40,267 bases of DNA from positions 248 to 40,514 of the forward strand of contig DLOZ01000020.1 of the NCBI GenBank assembly GCA_002479765.1, given 5' to 3'. This DNA comes from Sphingomonadales bacterium UBA7471. Lineage in GTDB: Bacteria > Pseudomonadota > Alphaproteobacteria > Sphingomonadales > Sphingomonadaceae. The notes beneath the pieces are model-generated. The model did not search any database. It was not told where the DNA came from and saw nothing but the letters and a program-made list of their open reading frames with translations. Both the position numbers and the translations under genes were made by a program. How positions within the stretch are numbered: the stretch's first letter is position 1; each line of letters begins with the position of its first letter. Positions 33,962-40,267 of the stretch are shown piece by piece.

Positions 33962-34710
33962 GTCGTCGTCAGCGCCACAACAAATGCCTGACCCAGCTCA
34001 GGCTTGGTGACTGCACTCATGTGGTTTCCGGGCACCGTGAACAGCTTCCCGTGGCGAAGCAGCGCTGCTAGATCCGCGGCGGACCCGTTGTCATCATCTT
34101 GTTCGCCACACACTATGCCCACCGGCAAGTCCCAACTGGCAATCTCGGTTTCGCTGGTGTCGACAAACGTCTCCAATATATTGCGCAACGCCAATGGGTC
34201 GCCGCCCGTTGTCTTCAAAAATGCCTCGGCCATCCAAGCTACCGTCCCTTTTTCATGACGTCCCAGATTGTCGAAAACCTCACGAAAATGCGCGCCGCGA
34301 TTTCCGGTTTGCGTCAGCCCTTGCAGACCCATTCCGGAAATGATTGCCTTGCCGGGCTGCGCGCCGCGCGCCAACATCCGCGCAACCGTTCGCCCGCCCA
34401 ATGAATAACCACCAAGGTCATAATCTTCGATCCCCAAATGCGCGAGCAACGCGAACTGGTCATCGGCCAATATGTCGGGCGGGTAATGGCTTGGCGCATA
34501 TGGCTTACCGCTGAGGCCATGGGCACGCAGGTCTGGCATGATGACGCGACACCCCGCGTCCGCCAAAGCCGCCGCATGGCCATATTTGATCCAATTGGTG
34601 TCGGCTTCCGACATGAAACCATGGATCAAGAGTAAGGGCCGTCCCTGCCCCATTTCACGCCAGACGATTTCCGTGCCGTCGGATGTTTCGAAGCGGTTGG
34701 ATGCAATCAT
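33955..34710 (-). CDS. Alpha/beta-fold hydrolase
   Basis: A 251-residue hydrolase. The oxyanion region is 'LLLIHGFMSE' (residues 26-35), the nucleophile elbow is G-Y-S103-L-G-G, the likely acid is Asp205 or Asp206 ('CGEQDDDN'), and the catalytic histidine is His230 ('PGNHMSAV'), so the triad is complete. Substrate is unknown; esterase or lactonase chemistry is possible. ATG 34710 is chosen because homologous sequence begins just after ('RFETSDGTEIVWRE'); the frame is open to 34830, but that would run through the marR operator and promoter. It heads a minus-strand run hydrolase-GNAT-membrane protein-M2 peptidase, divergent from marR across 129 bp. Confidence 0.85.
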   Translation of the reverse strand: MIASNRFETSDGTEIVWREMGQGRPLLLIHGFMSEADTNWIKYGHAAALADAGCRVIMPDLRAHGLSGKPYAPSHYPPDILADDQFALLAHLGIEDYDLGGYSLGGRTVARMLARGAQPGKAIISGMGLQGLTQTGNRGAHFREVFDNLGRHEKGTVAWMAEAFLKTTGGDPLALRNILETFVDTSETEIASWDLPVGIVCGEQDDDNGSAADLAALLRHGKLFTVPGNHMSAVTKPELGQAFVVALTTTW

Positions 34711-34819
34711 ATATTGGGTCGTTCTTCTGTCGTCAGCGGATGGCTGTGGTTTGGCACGCGTAGATTGATCCGGAAAGTGTTTTCCATATTTTTGCGCGCC
34801 GCACCCAAAATTATTGCAC

Positions 34820-34839
34820 ATAATAAGCATAGCTATTAT
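34820..34839. promoter_or_regulatory. Candidate MarR operator at the marR start
   Basis: ATAATA (34820-34825) and TATTAT (34834-34839) form an inverted repeat around an eight-base core AGCATAGC. It abuts the marR start codon at 34840. MarR-family repressors commonly bind such ~20-base AT-rich palindromes in their own promoter and are released by drugs or phenolics. This is a likely autoregulatory site for marR-emrAB and perhaps for the divergent hydrolase. Confidence 0.45.
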
Positions 34840-35289
34840 ATGGACAACATGAGCGATGATTTAGGCTTTCTATTGGGTGATGCGGCGCGTTTGCTGCGGC
34901 GTTCTTTCGATGAGCGCGCCCGCGCCGTTGGCGTGACACGGCCCCAATGGCGGGTGCTGGCGCTGCTGAAGCGCTTCGACGGAAGTGCGCAGGTTACGAT
35001 GGCCGATATGCTTGATGTCGAACCAATCACGCTCGGAAGAATGGTGGATCGCCTTCAGGATGCGGGCCTCGTCGAACGCCGTGCGGACCCCAATGACCGC
35101 CGCACGTGGCGGCTGCACTTAACGGCCGAAGGCGAACAAAAAATTGAAGCTCTGCGGCCAACGGCACTTGCATTGTTTGATGATGCTTTGGCCGGCTTGG
35201 ACGCAACGCAACAAACAGAATTGGAAGCAATGTTGAACGTCATTCGTGCCAACTTAACCCGTAAACCGCATGAGGTGTCGAATGGCTGA
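34840..35289 (+). CDS. MarR-family transcriptional regulator of an efflux operon
   Basis: A 149-residue winged-helix repressor. The DNA-binding part reads 'GVTRPQWRVLALLKRFDGSAQVTMADMLDVEPITLGRMVDRLQDAGLVERRADPNDRRTWRLHLTAEG', with the classic recognition helix and the DPNDRR wing. The N- and C-terminal helices form the dimer. It is the first gene of marR-emrA-emrB, so it most likely represses the pump and itself. Starts at 34840 or 34849 (both ATG) are possible; neither has a good ribosome site, so a leaderless or weakly translated message is conceivable. The stop overlaps emrA by eight bases. Confidence 0.9.
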   Translation: MDNMSDDLGFLLGDAARLLRRSFDERARAVGVTRPQWRVLALLKRFDGSAQVTMADMLDVEPITLGRMVDRLQDAGLVERRADPNDRRTWRLHLTAEGEQKIEALRPTALALFDDALAGLDATQQTELEAMLNVIRANLTRKPHEVSNG

Positions 35290-36328
35290 AGCTGACCCAA
35301 AAATTGATGCTGGGACAACGACCAAGACAAAGTCGGGGCGCTTGGGCCGATTGGCGTTGATGGCTTCGGTCCCGCTGGTGTTGGTTGGCGGGGCAACTGC
35401 CTATTACATTGCCAACGACCATTATGTGTCGACCGACAATGCCTATGTCCAGCAAGACAAGGTGTCCATTTCAGCTGAGATTGGCGGGCGGATCGTCGAT
35501 GTGGCTGTCCATGAAAATGACGTGGTGAAAGAAGGCGACCTGTTGTTCCGGATTGATCCGGCGCCTTATCGTATCGCCATTGCGCAAGCCGACGCGGCCA
35601 TTGCGGCAGCGCAGGTTCGGGTTTCGTCGCTTCAAACGGAATATCAGAACACGAATGTTGGCATTGACAGCGCGCAGGAAGATGTCGCCTTTTATGAAAA
35701 AGAATATCAGCGGCAATCCGCTCTGATGCAGGCTGGCTTTACTACGCGCGCTAGGTTGCAGGCCGCAGAACATGCCTTGTCAGACGCAAGGAGCCGCGTG
35801 GCTTCTGCTCAGGCCGATGCGGCCAAAGCACGCGCGGCACTCGCCACAGGATCGGCGGCTCCGGGAATAAACCCCGCAATTAAGGCTGGCCAAGCCCAAC
35901 GCGAACAGGCCCTGCTGAACCTTTCGCGCACCGAAGTGCGCGCGCCTATCGCTGGGGTCGTAAGTCAGGCTGAACGTTTGCAGCCTGGCCAAATGATGGT
36001 GCAGGGATTGCCCGGTGTGACGATTGTCGCGAGCAACAAAAGCTGGATTGAGGCCAATTTCAAGGAAACCGATCTTGCGCATATGCGCGTTGGCCAACCT
36101 GCTGAAATCACATTTGATGCATATCCCGACCTAAAAGTCCGCGGTAAGGTAGCAAGCATTGGCGCTGGCACGGGATCAGAATTTTCTGTCCTTCCGGCAC
36201 AAAATGCGAATGGCAATTGGGTCAAGGTCACGCAGCGCGTCCCTGTACGGATATCGATTACCGAAAAGCCGAAGCGTGCAATGATTGCAGGATTGTCGGC
36301 CCATGTCCGCATCGACACCAATAAGTAA
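35282..36328 (+). CDS. emrA: EmrA/HlyD-type membrane fusion protein of a multidrug efflux pump
   Basis: A 348-residue periplasmic adaptor. A cytoplasmic basic N-terminus and one membrane helix ('LALMASVPLVLVGGATAYYIA', about residues 24-44) precede the biotinyl-lipoyl half-motifs ('VSISAEIGGRIVDVAVHENDVVKEGDLLFRIDP' and 'LSRTEVRAPIAGVVSQAERLQPGQMM'), an alpha-helical hairpin between them (about residues 90-200) and a beta-barrel ending ('WIEANFKETDLAHMRVGQPAEITFDAYPDLKVRGKV'). It would link the EmrB transporter to an outer-membrane channel, which is not encoded here. ATG 35282 overlaps marR; emrB starts 26 bases before this gene ends. Confidence 0.92.
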   Translation: MAEADPKIDAGTTTKTKSGRLGRLALMASVPLVLVGGATAYYIANDHYVSTDNAYVQQDKVSISAEIGGRIVDVAVHENDVVKEGDLLFRIDPAPYRIAIAQADAAIAAAQVRVSSLQTEYQNTNVGIDSAQEDVAFYEKEYQRQSALMQAGFTTRARLQAAEHALSDARSRVASAQADAAKARAALATGSAAPGINPAIKAGQAQREQALLNLSRTEVRAPIAGVVSQAERLQPGQMMVQGLPGVTIVASNKSWIEANFKETDLAHMRVGQPAEITFDAYPDLKVRGKVASIGAGTGSEFSVLPAQNANGNWVKVTQRVPVRISITEKPKRAMIAGLSAHVRIDTNK

Positions 36329-37859
36329 CCCGCTCGATCAAGCCGCTTATCCGGTCAAAAACAAAGCGCTGCTGACGCTTGCCGTCATGGGCGCGACGAT
36401 TATCCAAATCCTGGATTCGACGATTGCCAACGTCGCCATTCCGCATATGCAGACAAGCCTTGGCGCGACGATGGACACCATCACCTGGGTGTTAACAAGC
36501 TACATCGTCGCCAGCGCAGTGGCCATGCCCATCACGGGTTGGCTTGCCGACAGGATCGGCTCACGCAATCTGTTTCTGGGCGCAGTTGCCGGGTTCATTC
36601 TCGCATCTATGCTGTGTGGCATTGCGACAAGCCTGACGGAGATGGTGGCTTTCCGTGTTTTCCAAGGCGTGTGCGCGGCATTCATTGGGCCGCTTTCCCA
36701 AACGATCATGCTGGATATTAACAAGCCGTCGGAGGCGCCACGGGCGATGTCCATCTGGGGCATGGGCATCATGATTGCGCCAATATTGGGCCCCATGATT
36801 GGCGGCTGGTTGACCGAGAATTACAATTGGCGCTGGGTGTTTTACATTAACCTGCCCATCGGCATTCCGACGCTGGCCCTATTGTGGTGGTTGCTGCCTA
36901 CGCGCCCCATCAATCGCCGCGAACTGGACCGTTTCGGTTTTGCAATGCTGGCCATTGGCCTCGCCACCTTGCAGTTGCTGTTGGATCGCGGCCAACAGGA
37001 AGATTGGCTGCAAAGTTGGGAAATCATCATTGAGCTATTGATTGTCGTGGCGGCACTCTGGATGTTTGCGATGCATCAAATAACAACCAATCGCCCCATG
37101 TTTGAACGGCTTTTGGTCACCGACCGTAACTTTTTTATCTCGCTGAATATGATGCTGTTGGTTGGTATGATGATGTTTGGCATTTTCGCGTTGCTGCCGC
37201 CAATGCTGCAAAATCTCTACGGCTATTCGGTATATGACACCGGCATATTATTGGCACCCAGAGGTGTCGGCATCGTGCTCGCGATGTTCATCGCGGCAAA
37301 ACTTGCCGGAAAGGTAGATCCCCGCGTCGTAATCTTCGCCGGCTTTTTGATGACCGCCGCATCGATGTGGATCATGACGAGCTGGTCTTTGAACATGGAC
37401 TGGCACTGGATTGTGTACACTGGCTTGTTTCAGGGTTTTGGCATGGGCTTTGTCTTCATCCCCCTGAACGGCGTCGCGTTTTCGACATTGCCCATGCGCC
37501 TGCGCACAGATGGCTCCAGCCTGCTGTATCTCTTCCGCAGTCTGGGTGGTAGCTTTGGTATCTCCATCATGACCACCATGTTGGCGCGCAACATGCAGAC
37601 AAGCCATGAAGACCTGGCATCGCAGGTCACGTCTTCGTCTATGAGCGCAATTGACCCCGCGAGCGCCGACCGCCTTGGCGGGATTGGAGAGGCTGCATTG
37701 CACATGATGAACCTGGAAATCAACAGACAGGCGGCAATGATCGCCTATCTCGATGATTTCAAATTGATGATGATATTGCTGATCGTCATCAGCCCGCTGA
37801 TCTTCTTTTTAAAGCCGGGTACAACCGCCCCCGGACAGCAACCCGTGATGGCCGACTGA
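36303..37859 (+). CDS. emrB: DHA2-family MFS drug:proton antiporter (EmrB/QacA type)
   Basis: A 518-residue inner-membrane antiporter with 14 predicted helices. Signature motifs: 'QILDSTIANVAIPHM' (motif D1) in helix 1, 'GWLADRIGSRNLF' (motif A) after helix 2, and 'GIMIAPILGPMIGGWLTENYNWRWVFYINLPIGI' (motif C and the DHA2-type loop). A long periplasmic stretch around residues 425-480 is usual for this group. With EmrA it exports hydrophobic drugs or uncouplers in exchange for protons. ATG 36303 is chosen over an upstream TTG. It overlaps emrA by 26 bases. Confidence 0.94.
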   Translation: MSASTPISNPLDQAAYPVKNKALLTLAVMGATIIQILDSTIANVAIPHMQTSLGATMDTITWVLTSYIVASAVAMPITGWLADRIGSRNLFLGAVAGFILASMLCGIATSLTEMVAFRVFQGVCAAFIGPLSQTIMLDINKPSEAPRAMSIWGMGIMIAPILGPMIGGWLTENYNWRWVFYINLPIGIPTLALLWWLLPTRPINRRELDRFGFAMLAIGLATLQLLLDRGQQEDWLQSWEIIIELLIVVAALWMFAMHQITTNRPMFERLLVTDRNFFISLNMMLLVGMMMFGIFALLPPMLQNLYGYSVYDTGILLAPRGVGIVLAMFIAAKLAGKVDPRVVIFAGFLMTAASMWIMTSWSLNMDWHWIVYTGLFQGFGMGFVFIPLNGVAFSTLPMRLRTDGSSLLYLFRSLGGSFGISIMTTMLARNMQTSHEDLASQVTSSSMSAIDPASADRLGGIGEAALHMMNLEINRQAAMIAYLDDFKLMMILLIVISPLIFFLKPGTTAPGQQPVMAD

Positions 37860-37865
37860 CAATAA

Positions 37866-37891
37866 GGCTTATCGCGCAACAAGCCCTTTTT
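37866..37891 (+). terminator. Weak terminator after emrB
   Basis: GGCTT (37866-37870) and AAGCC (37881-37885) can form a 5-bp stem with a ten-base loop, followed by CTTTTT. It lies just past the emrB stop and inside the last codons of the convergent isomerase gene. The stem is short, so this is tentative. Confidence 0.4.
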
Positions 37892-38516
37892 GCTGCATCC
37901 GCCATACCGCCATATCAATGCGGTCCTGTCCAAAAAACGGCTCTCCGTCGAATACCAATGTCGGGACACCCCAGTGCCCCGATGCTTCCAGAGACGCTTG
38001 ATTGGCCGCGATTTCGGTGTCGAGCGTTTCAGCATCGCTGAGGGCTTCAGCATCCAGTTCAGCCAAGTCCAGTCCGGCGCGCGTCGCTGCGCCAGCGAGA
38101 TGGTCACCTTCATGCCAGTTTTCGGCACCGCCCCAGATCAGTCGTGAGACCTCGTCACAAAATGCGAGGCTTTTCCCGCGCCGTGCAGCCGCCTGCCCCA
38201 AACGCGTCAGGCGGAATATATAGGGCTGCTCGTCAGCAATCTTACGGGTGCGGACATCCTGCACAATCGGGTCGGGCCGTGGCGGGCCGAACGGAATGCC
38301 ATGAAACTGCGCAACGCGGAACATATCGGTAAATGTATAGCGCAACCAATTCGGGTGGCTGCGTTCGAAAAAGTCCGGCTCACGCACCGCCAAAGGATAG
38401 ACCGGACGCAAGTTGATCGTCAGGTCATATTGTTCGGCAAGCGCGCTGTATCGCCGTGTGGCGAGATAGCTATAGGGGCTGCGAAACGACCAAAAAACAT
38501 CGGCTTGCAGCTCCAT
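37869..38516 (-). CDS. 2-hydroxychromene-2-carboxylate isomerase / DsbA-fold (kappa GST) protein
   Basis: A 215-residue thioredoxin-fold protein. The N-terminal 'DVFWSFRSPYSYLATRRY' has the SPYSY motif of HCCA isomerases (Ser13 in place of the DsbA cysteine). A helical insertion follows, then the cis-Pro loop 'GHWGVPTLVFDGEPFFGQDRIDMAVWRM', which is the diagnostic end of the family. HCCA isomerase is a glutathione-dependent step in naphthalene breakdown, but many members sit outside catabolic clusters and have other roles. No aromatic-degradation gene is nearby, so the true substrate is open. It follows asd by four bases. Confidence 0.85.
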   Translation of the reverse strand: MELQADVFWSFRSPYSYLATRRYSALAEQYDLTINLRPVYPLAVREPDFFERSHPNWLRYTFTDMFRVAQFHGIPFGPPRPDPIVQDVRTRKIADEQPYIFRLTRLGQAAARRGKSLAFCDEVSRLIWGGAENWHEGDHLAGAATRAGLDLAELDAEALSDAETLDTEIAANQASLEASGHWGVPTLVFDGEPFFGQDRIDMAVWRMQQKGLVAR

Positions 38517-38520
38517 ATCC

Positions 38521-39546
38521 TTATCCCTTTTTCAAATGCCGCCGTCCAAGCAGTTCGGCGATTTGCACCGCGTTCAGCGCGGCACCCTTGCGCAAGTTAT
38601 CGGACACGCACCAGAACGCAAGACCATTGTCTACCGTCGGATCTTCGCGCACGCGGCTTACATAAGTCGCATCGTCGCCAGCGGCTTCAACGGGCGTTGT
38701 GTAGCCGCCATCTTCGCGCTTATCGATCAACATAATGCCGGGCGCTTCACGCAGGATGTTCTGCGCGGTTTCTGCAGACATTTCGCGCTCATATTCGATA
38801 TTGACCGCTTCGCTGTGACCAACAAAGACAGGAACGCGCACGCAAGTTGCCGTAAGTTTGATTTTGGGATCGAGGATTTTCTTAACCTCGACCATCATCT
38901 TCCACTCTTCCTTGGTATAGCCGTCGTCAAGAAAGCTATCGATGTGGGGAATTACGTTAAATGCGATCTGCTTGGTGAATTTTTTCGCGTCCGCGCTGTC
39001 ACCGACGAAGATGTTGCGGCTCTGCTCGAACAATTCATCCATACCCTCTTTGCCCGCGCCAGAGACGGACTGATAGGTCGAGACAACGACGCGCGTGATC
39101 TTGGCATAATCGTGCAGCGGCTTCAGCGCGACGACCAACTGCGCTGTCGAGCAGTTCGGGTTCGCAATGATATTCTTGCGCGTGTAGGTATCGATCGCTT
39201 CCGGATTTACTTCGGGCACTACGAGAGGAATATCCGGGTCCATCCGATGCAGCGAGCTGTTGTCGATCACAACACAGCCGGCAGCAGCCGCAATGGGTGC
39301 ATATTTCTTGGTCGCGTCGGACCCGATGGCGAAAATCGCCATGTCCCAGCCCGACCAATCGAAATGCTCGATATTCTGGACCTTCAACATCTTATCGGTA
39401 TCGCCATATTCGATTTCGATACCCTGGCTGCGCGATGACGCCAACACAGCCACTTCATCGGCGGGGAATGCGCGCTCGGCCAGAATATTGACAACTTCGC
39501 GGCCAACATTGCCCGTCGCGCCTGCAACTACGATACGATAACCCAT
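38521..39546 (-). CDS. asd: Aspartate-semialdehyde dehydrogenase
   Basis: A 341-residue NADPH enzyme that converts aspartyl phosphate to aspartate semialdehyde, the branch point for lysine, diaminopimelate, threonine and methionine. The NADP site is 'VVAGATGNVGREVVNIL'; the catalytic nucleophile is Cys132 in 'NPNCSTAQLVVAL'; the substrate region includes 'STYQSVSGAGKEGMDEL' and 'RVPVFVGHSEAVNIEYE' with the acid-base histidine. AAGGAAG lies about 7 bases before ATG 39546. The isomerase gene is directly downstream. Upstream lie a palindromic repeat and the rplS terminator, so it needs its own promoter in that ~100-bp space. Confidence 0.97.
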   Translation of the reverse strand: MGYRIVVAGATGNVGREVVNILAERAFPADEVAVLASSRSQGIEIEYGDTDKMLKVQNIEHFDWSGWDMAIFAIGSDATKKYAPIAAAAGCVVIDNSSLHRMDPDIPLVVPEVNPEAIDTYTRKNIIANPNCSTAQLVVALKPLHDYAKITRVVVSTYQSVSGAGKEGMDELFEQSRNIFVGDSADAKKFTKQIAFNVIPHIDSFLDDGYTKEEWKMMVEVKKILDPKIKLTATCVRVPVFVGHSEAVNIEYEREMSAETAQNILREAPGIMLIDKREDGGYTTPVEAAGDDATYVSRVREDPTVDNGLAFWCVSDNLRKGAALNAVQIAELLGRRHLKKG

Positions 39547-39561
39547 GTTAACTTCCTTTTC

Positions 39562-39643
39562 GTGTTCCCCAGCGAAGGCTGGGGTCCAGCGATCGCTGGA
39601 GGACTATGCCGAAGTCTGGACCCCGGCGTGCGCCGGGGCACAC
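39562..39643. repeat. Paired inverted REP-like palindromic element
   Basis: Unit 1 (39562-39589) and unit 2 (39616-39643) are 28-base imperfect inverted copies of each other, opening and closing with GTGT/ACAC and CCAG/CTGG. Each forms its own hairpin: CCCCAGC-GAAG-GCTGGGG and CCCCGGCG-TG-CGCCGGGG. A further exact palindrome, CCAGCGATCGCTGG (39586-39599), begins inside the end of unit 1. The layout is that of a BIME-type pair of REP sequences, and I recall such CCCCGGCG...GGGGTCCAG units being common between genes of sphingomonads. Confidence 0.75.
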
Positions 39644-39650
39644 ACAATAA

Positions 39651-39685
39651 AAAAGGCCGGGCTCTTTGCAGGAGCCCGGCCTTTT
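39651..39685 (-). terminator. Strong terminator of the trmD-rplS operon
   Basis: A perfect 14-bp inverted repeat, AAAAGGCCGGGCTC (39651-39664) and GAGCCCGGCCTTTT (39672-39685), around a seven-base loop. Read on the minus strand, it lies about 34 bases after the rplS stop and ends in a T run. It has A/T tracts on both sides, so it could work in both directions. Confidence 0.93.
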
Positions 39686-39718
39686 GTGTTTGGTTAGAAA
39701 CGCAACGCGGCTCCTGCC

Positions 39719-40111
39719 TTATTCGGCAGCCTCGGTGGTTTTAATAGGACGCGGGTCGCGGCGTTCGGCAATACGTGCCTTCTTACCGGTCAAGCCACGC
39801 AGATAGTACAGCTTCGCACGACGTACGACGCCCTTACGGACAACTTCGATGCTGTCGATATTTGGGCTGTACAATGGGAATACGCGCTCAACGCCTTCGC
39901 CGAACGACATTTTGCGTACGGTGAAGTTGGAGCCCATGCCCTTGTTCGAACGTGCGATGCATACACCTTCGTAATTCTGAATACGCGTGCGCTCACCTTC
40001 GATGACCTTCACGCCCACCTTAACGGTGTCACCTGCACGGAATGCAGGAATTTTTTTGTTTTCTGACAAAGCTGCAATAGCTTCGGCTTCGAGTGTTTGG
40101 ATGAGGTTCAT
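39719..40111 (-). CDS. rplS: 50S ribosomal protein L19
   Basis: A 130-residue L19 at the 30S-50S interface. Conserved segments 'IPAFRAGDTVKVGVKVIEGERTRIQNYEGVCIARSNKGMGSNFTVRKMSFGEGVERVFPLYSPNIDSIEVVRKGVVRRAKLYYLRGLTGKKARI' cover nearly the whole family. The acidic C-terminal tail ('TTEAAE') is a common sphingomonad-type extension. It follows trmD by 7 bases, the normal trmD-rplS arrangement, and is closed by a strong terminator. AAGGA, inside the trmD tail, serves as ribosome site. Confidence 0.98.
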   Translation of the reverse strand: MNLIQTLEAEAIAALSENKKIPAFRAGDTVKVGVKVIEGERTRIQNYEGVCIARSNKGMGSNFTVRKMSFGEGVERVFPLYSPNIDSIEVVRKGVVRRAKLYYLRGLTGKKARIAERRDPRPIKTTEAAE

Positions 40112-40118
40112 GCCCCAT

Positions 40119-40267
40119 TTAATCCTTATTCTTTTGTCGCACGTCAGAGGCAGGCTGAACCCGGGCGTCTTTGTAACGCCCCCAAAGGTCCGGTCTGCGT
40201 AACCGAGTATCTTCCTCCGCCCTTTGTTTCCGCCAGGTGGCTATTTTCGCATGATCCCCCGATCGCA
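40119..40267 (-). CDS. trmD: tRNA (guanine-N1)-methyltransferase TrmD, C-terminal fragment
   Basis: The minus-strand frame entering from the right edge reads RSGDHAKIATWRKQRAEEDT, then RLRRPDLWGRYKDARV, to a TAA at 40121-40119. 'SGDHAKIxxWR' and 'RRPDLW' are the conserved closing motifs of TrmD, which methylates G37 of several tRNAs to keep the reading frame. The start and the SAM-binding trefoil knot lie outside the window. It has no start codon in the window and so is easily missed; its position seven bases before rplS confirms it. Confidence 0.93.
   Translation of the reverse strand, partial: RSGDHAKIATWRKQRAEEDTRLRRPDLWGRYKDARVQPASDVRQKNKD

Noticed and set aside
37869..38516. Naphthalene-degradation gene cluster
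   Set aside because: Only the isomerase-like gene is present; no dioxygenase, aldolase or regulator of that pathway is in the window, and the gene is paired with asd.
38536..39438. Plus-strand frame of 300 codons opposite asd
   Set aside because: Asd is complete and conserved on the other strand; the antisense frame shows no motif or ribosome site.

Overview
The window looks like ordinary chromosome from an alphaproteobacterium, most likely a sphingomonad (Sphingomonas/Sphingopyxis/Sphingorhabdus-type). This rests on moderately GC-rich coding DNA, the recG-sdhE-mfd block, a DivL-type kinase gene beside tsaE, AddAB rather than RecBCD, AmgK/MurU cell-wall recycling genes, and sphingomonad-like extragenic palindromes. 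The taxon is an inference from protein character, not from a search. Genes are tightly packed, often with 4-20 bp overlaps. No gene-free stretch exceeds 300 bases, and I see no prophage, insertion sequence, CRISPR array or obvious horizontally acquired island.

Layout. 1-8.4 kb: the tail of tyrS and a small PilZ protein, convergent with recG. Divergent from recG runs sdhE-mfd-moaA-nadK, with ATGA overlaps at sdhE/mfd and moaA/nadK. 8.4-10.7 kb: tRNA-Asn(GTT) with its own promoter, a GST-fold gene preceded by nested palindromes, and a TSUP transporter gene that follows secA. 10.7-15.7 kb: secA, two tiny predicted secreted proteins, argJ and trxA. 15.7-26.6 kb: a minus-strand operon divL-tsaE-amgK-murU-addB-addA in which each gene overlaps the next, with trxA 81 bp downstream. 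26.7-30.9 kb: ahcY with a terminator and a perfect upstream palindrome, a divergent Prx5-type peroxiredoxin, amn and a Lys/Ala/Pro-rich envelope-type protein. 30.9-34.7 kb: minus-strand M2 peptidase, membrane protein, GNAT and alpha/beta hydrolase genes. 34.8-37.9 kb: marR-emrA-emrB efflux operon. 37.9-40.3 kb: HCCA isomerase/DsbA-fold gene, asd, a two-unit palindromic repeat, a strong terminator, rplS and the 3' end of trmD.

How the genes fit together. RecG, Mfd and AddAB serve DNA repair and restart. SecA, L19, TrmD, TyrRS, TsaE and tRNA-Asn serve translation and export. ArgJ and Asd make amino acids. AhcY and Amn handle SAH and AMP. AmgK and MurU return MurNAc to peptidoglycan synthesis. 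DivL is a cell-cycle signalling protein.

The most notable sequence-level observations are these: the DivL phosphoacceptor position is tyrosine (Tyr571) rather than histidine; the cell-cycle, tRNA-modification, wall-recycling and recombination genes are fused into one overlapping operon; ahcY carries a perfect ATATAAAG-N4-CTTTATAT palindrome and a leader that can fold in two exclusive ways near its ribosome site; nested inverted repeats lie between tRNA-Asn and the GST-fold gene; and a paired inverted REP-like element sits upstream of asd. I found no convincing wholly undescribed system. The best leads are regulatory DNA and operon logic.
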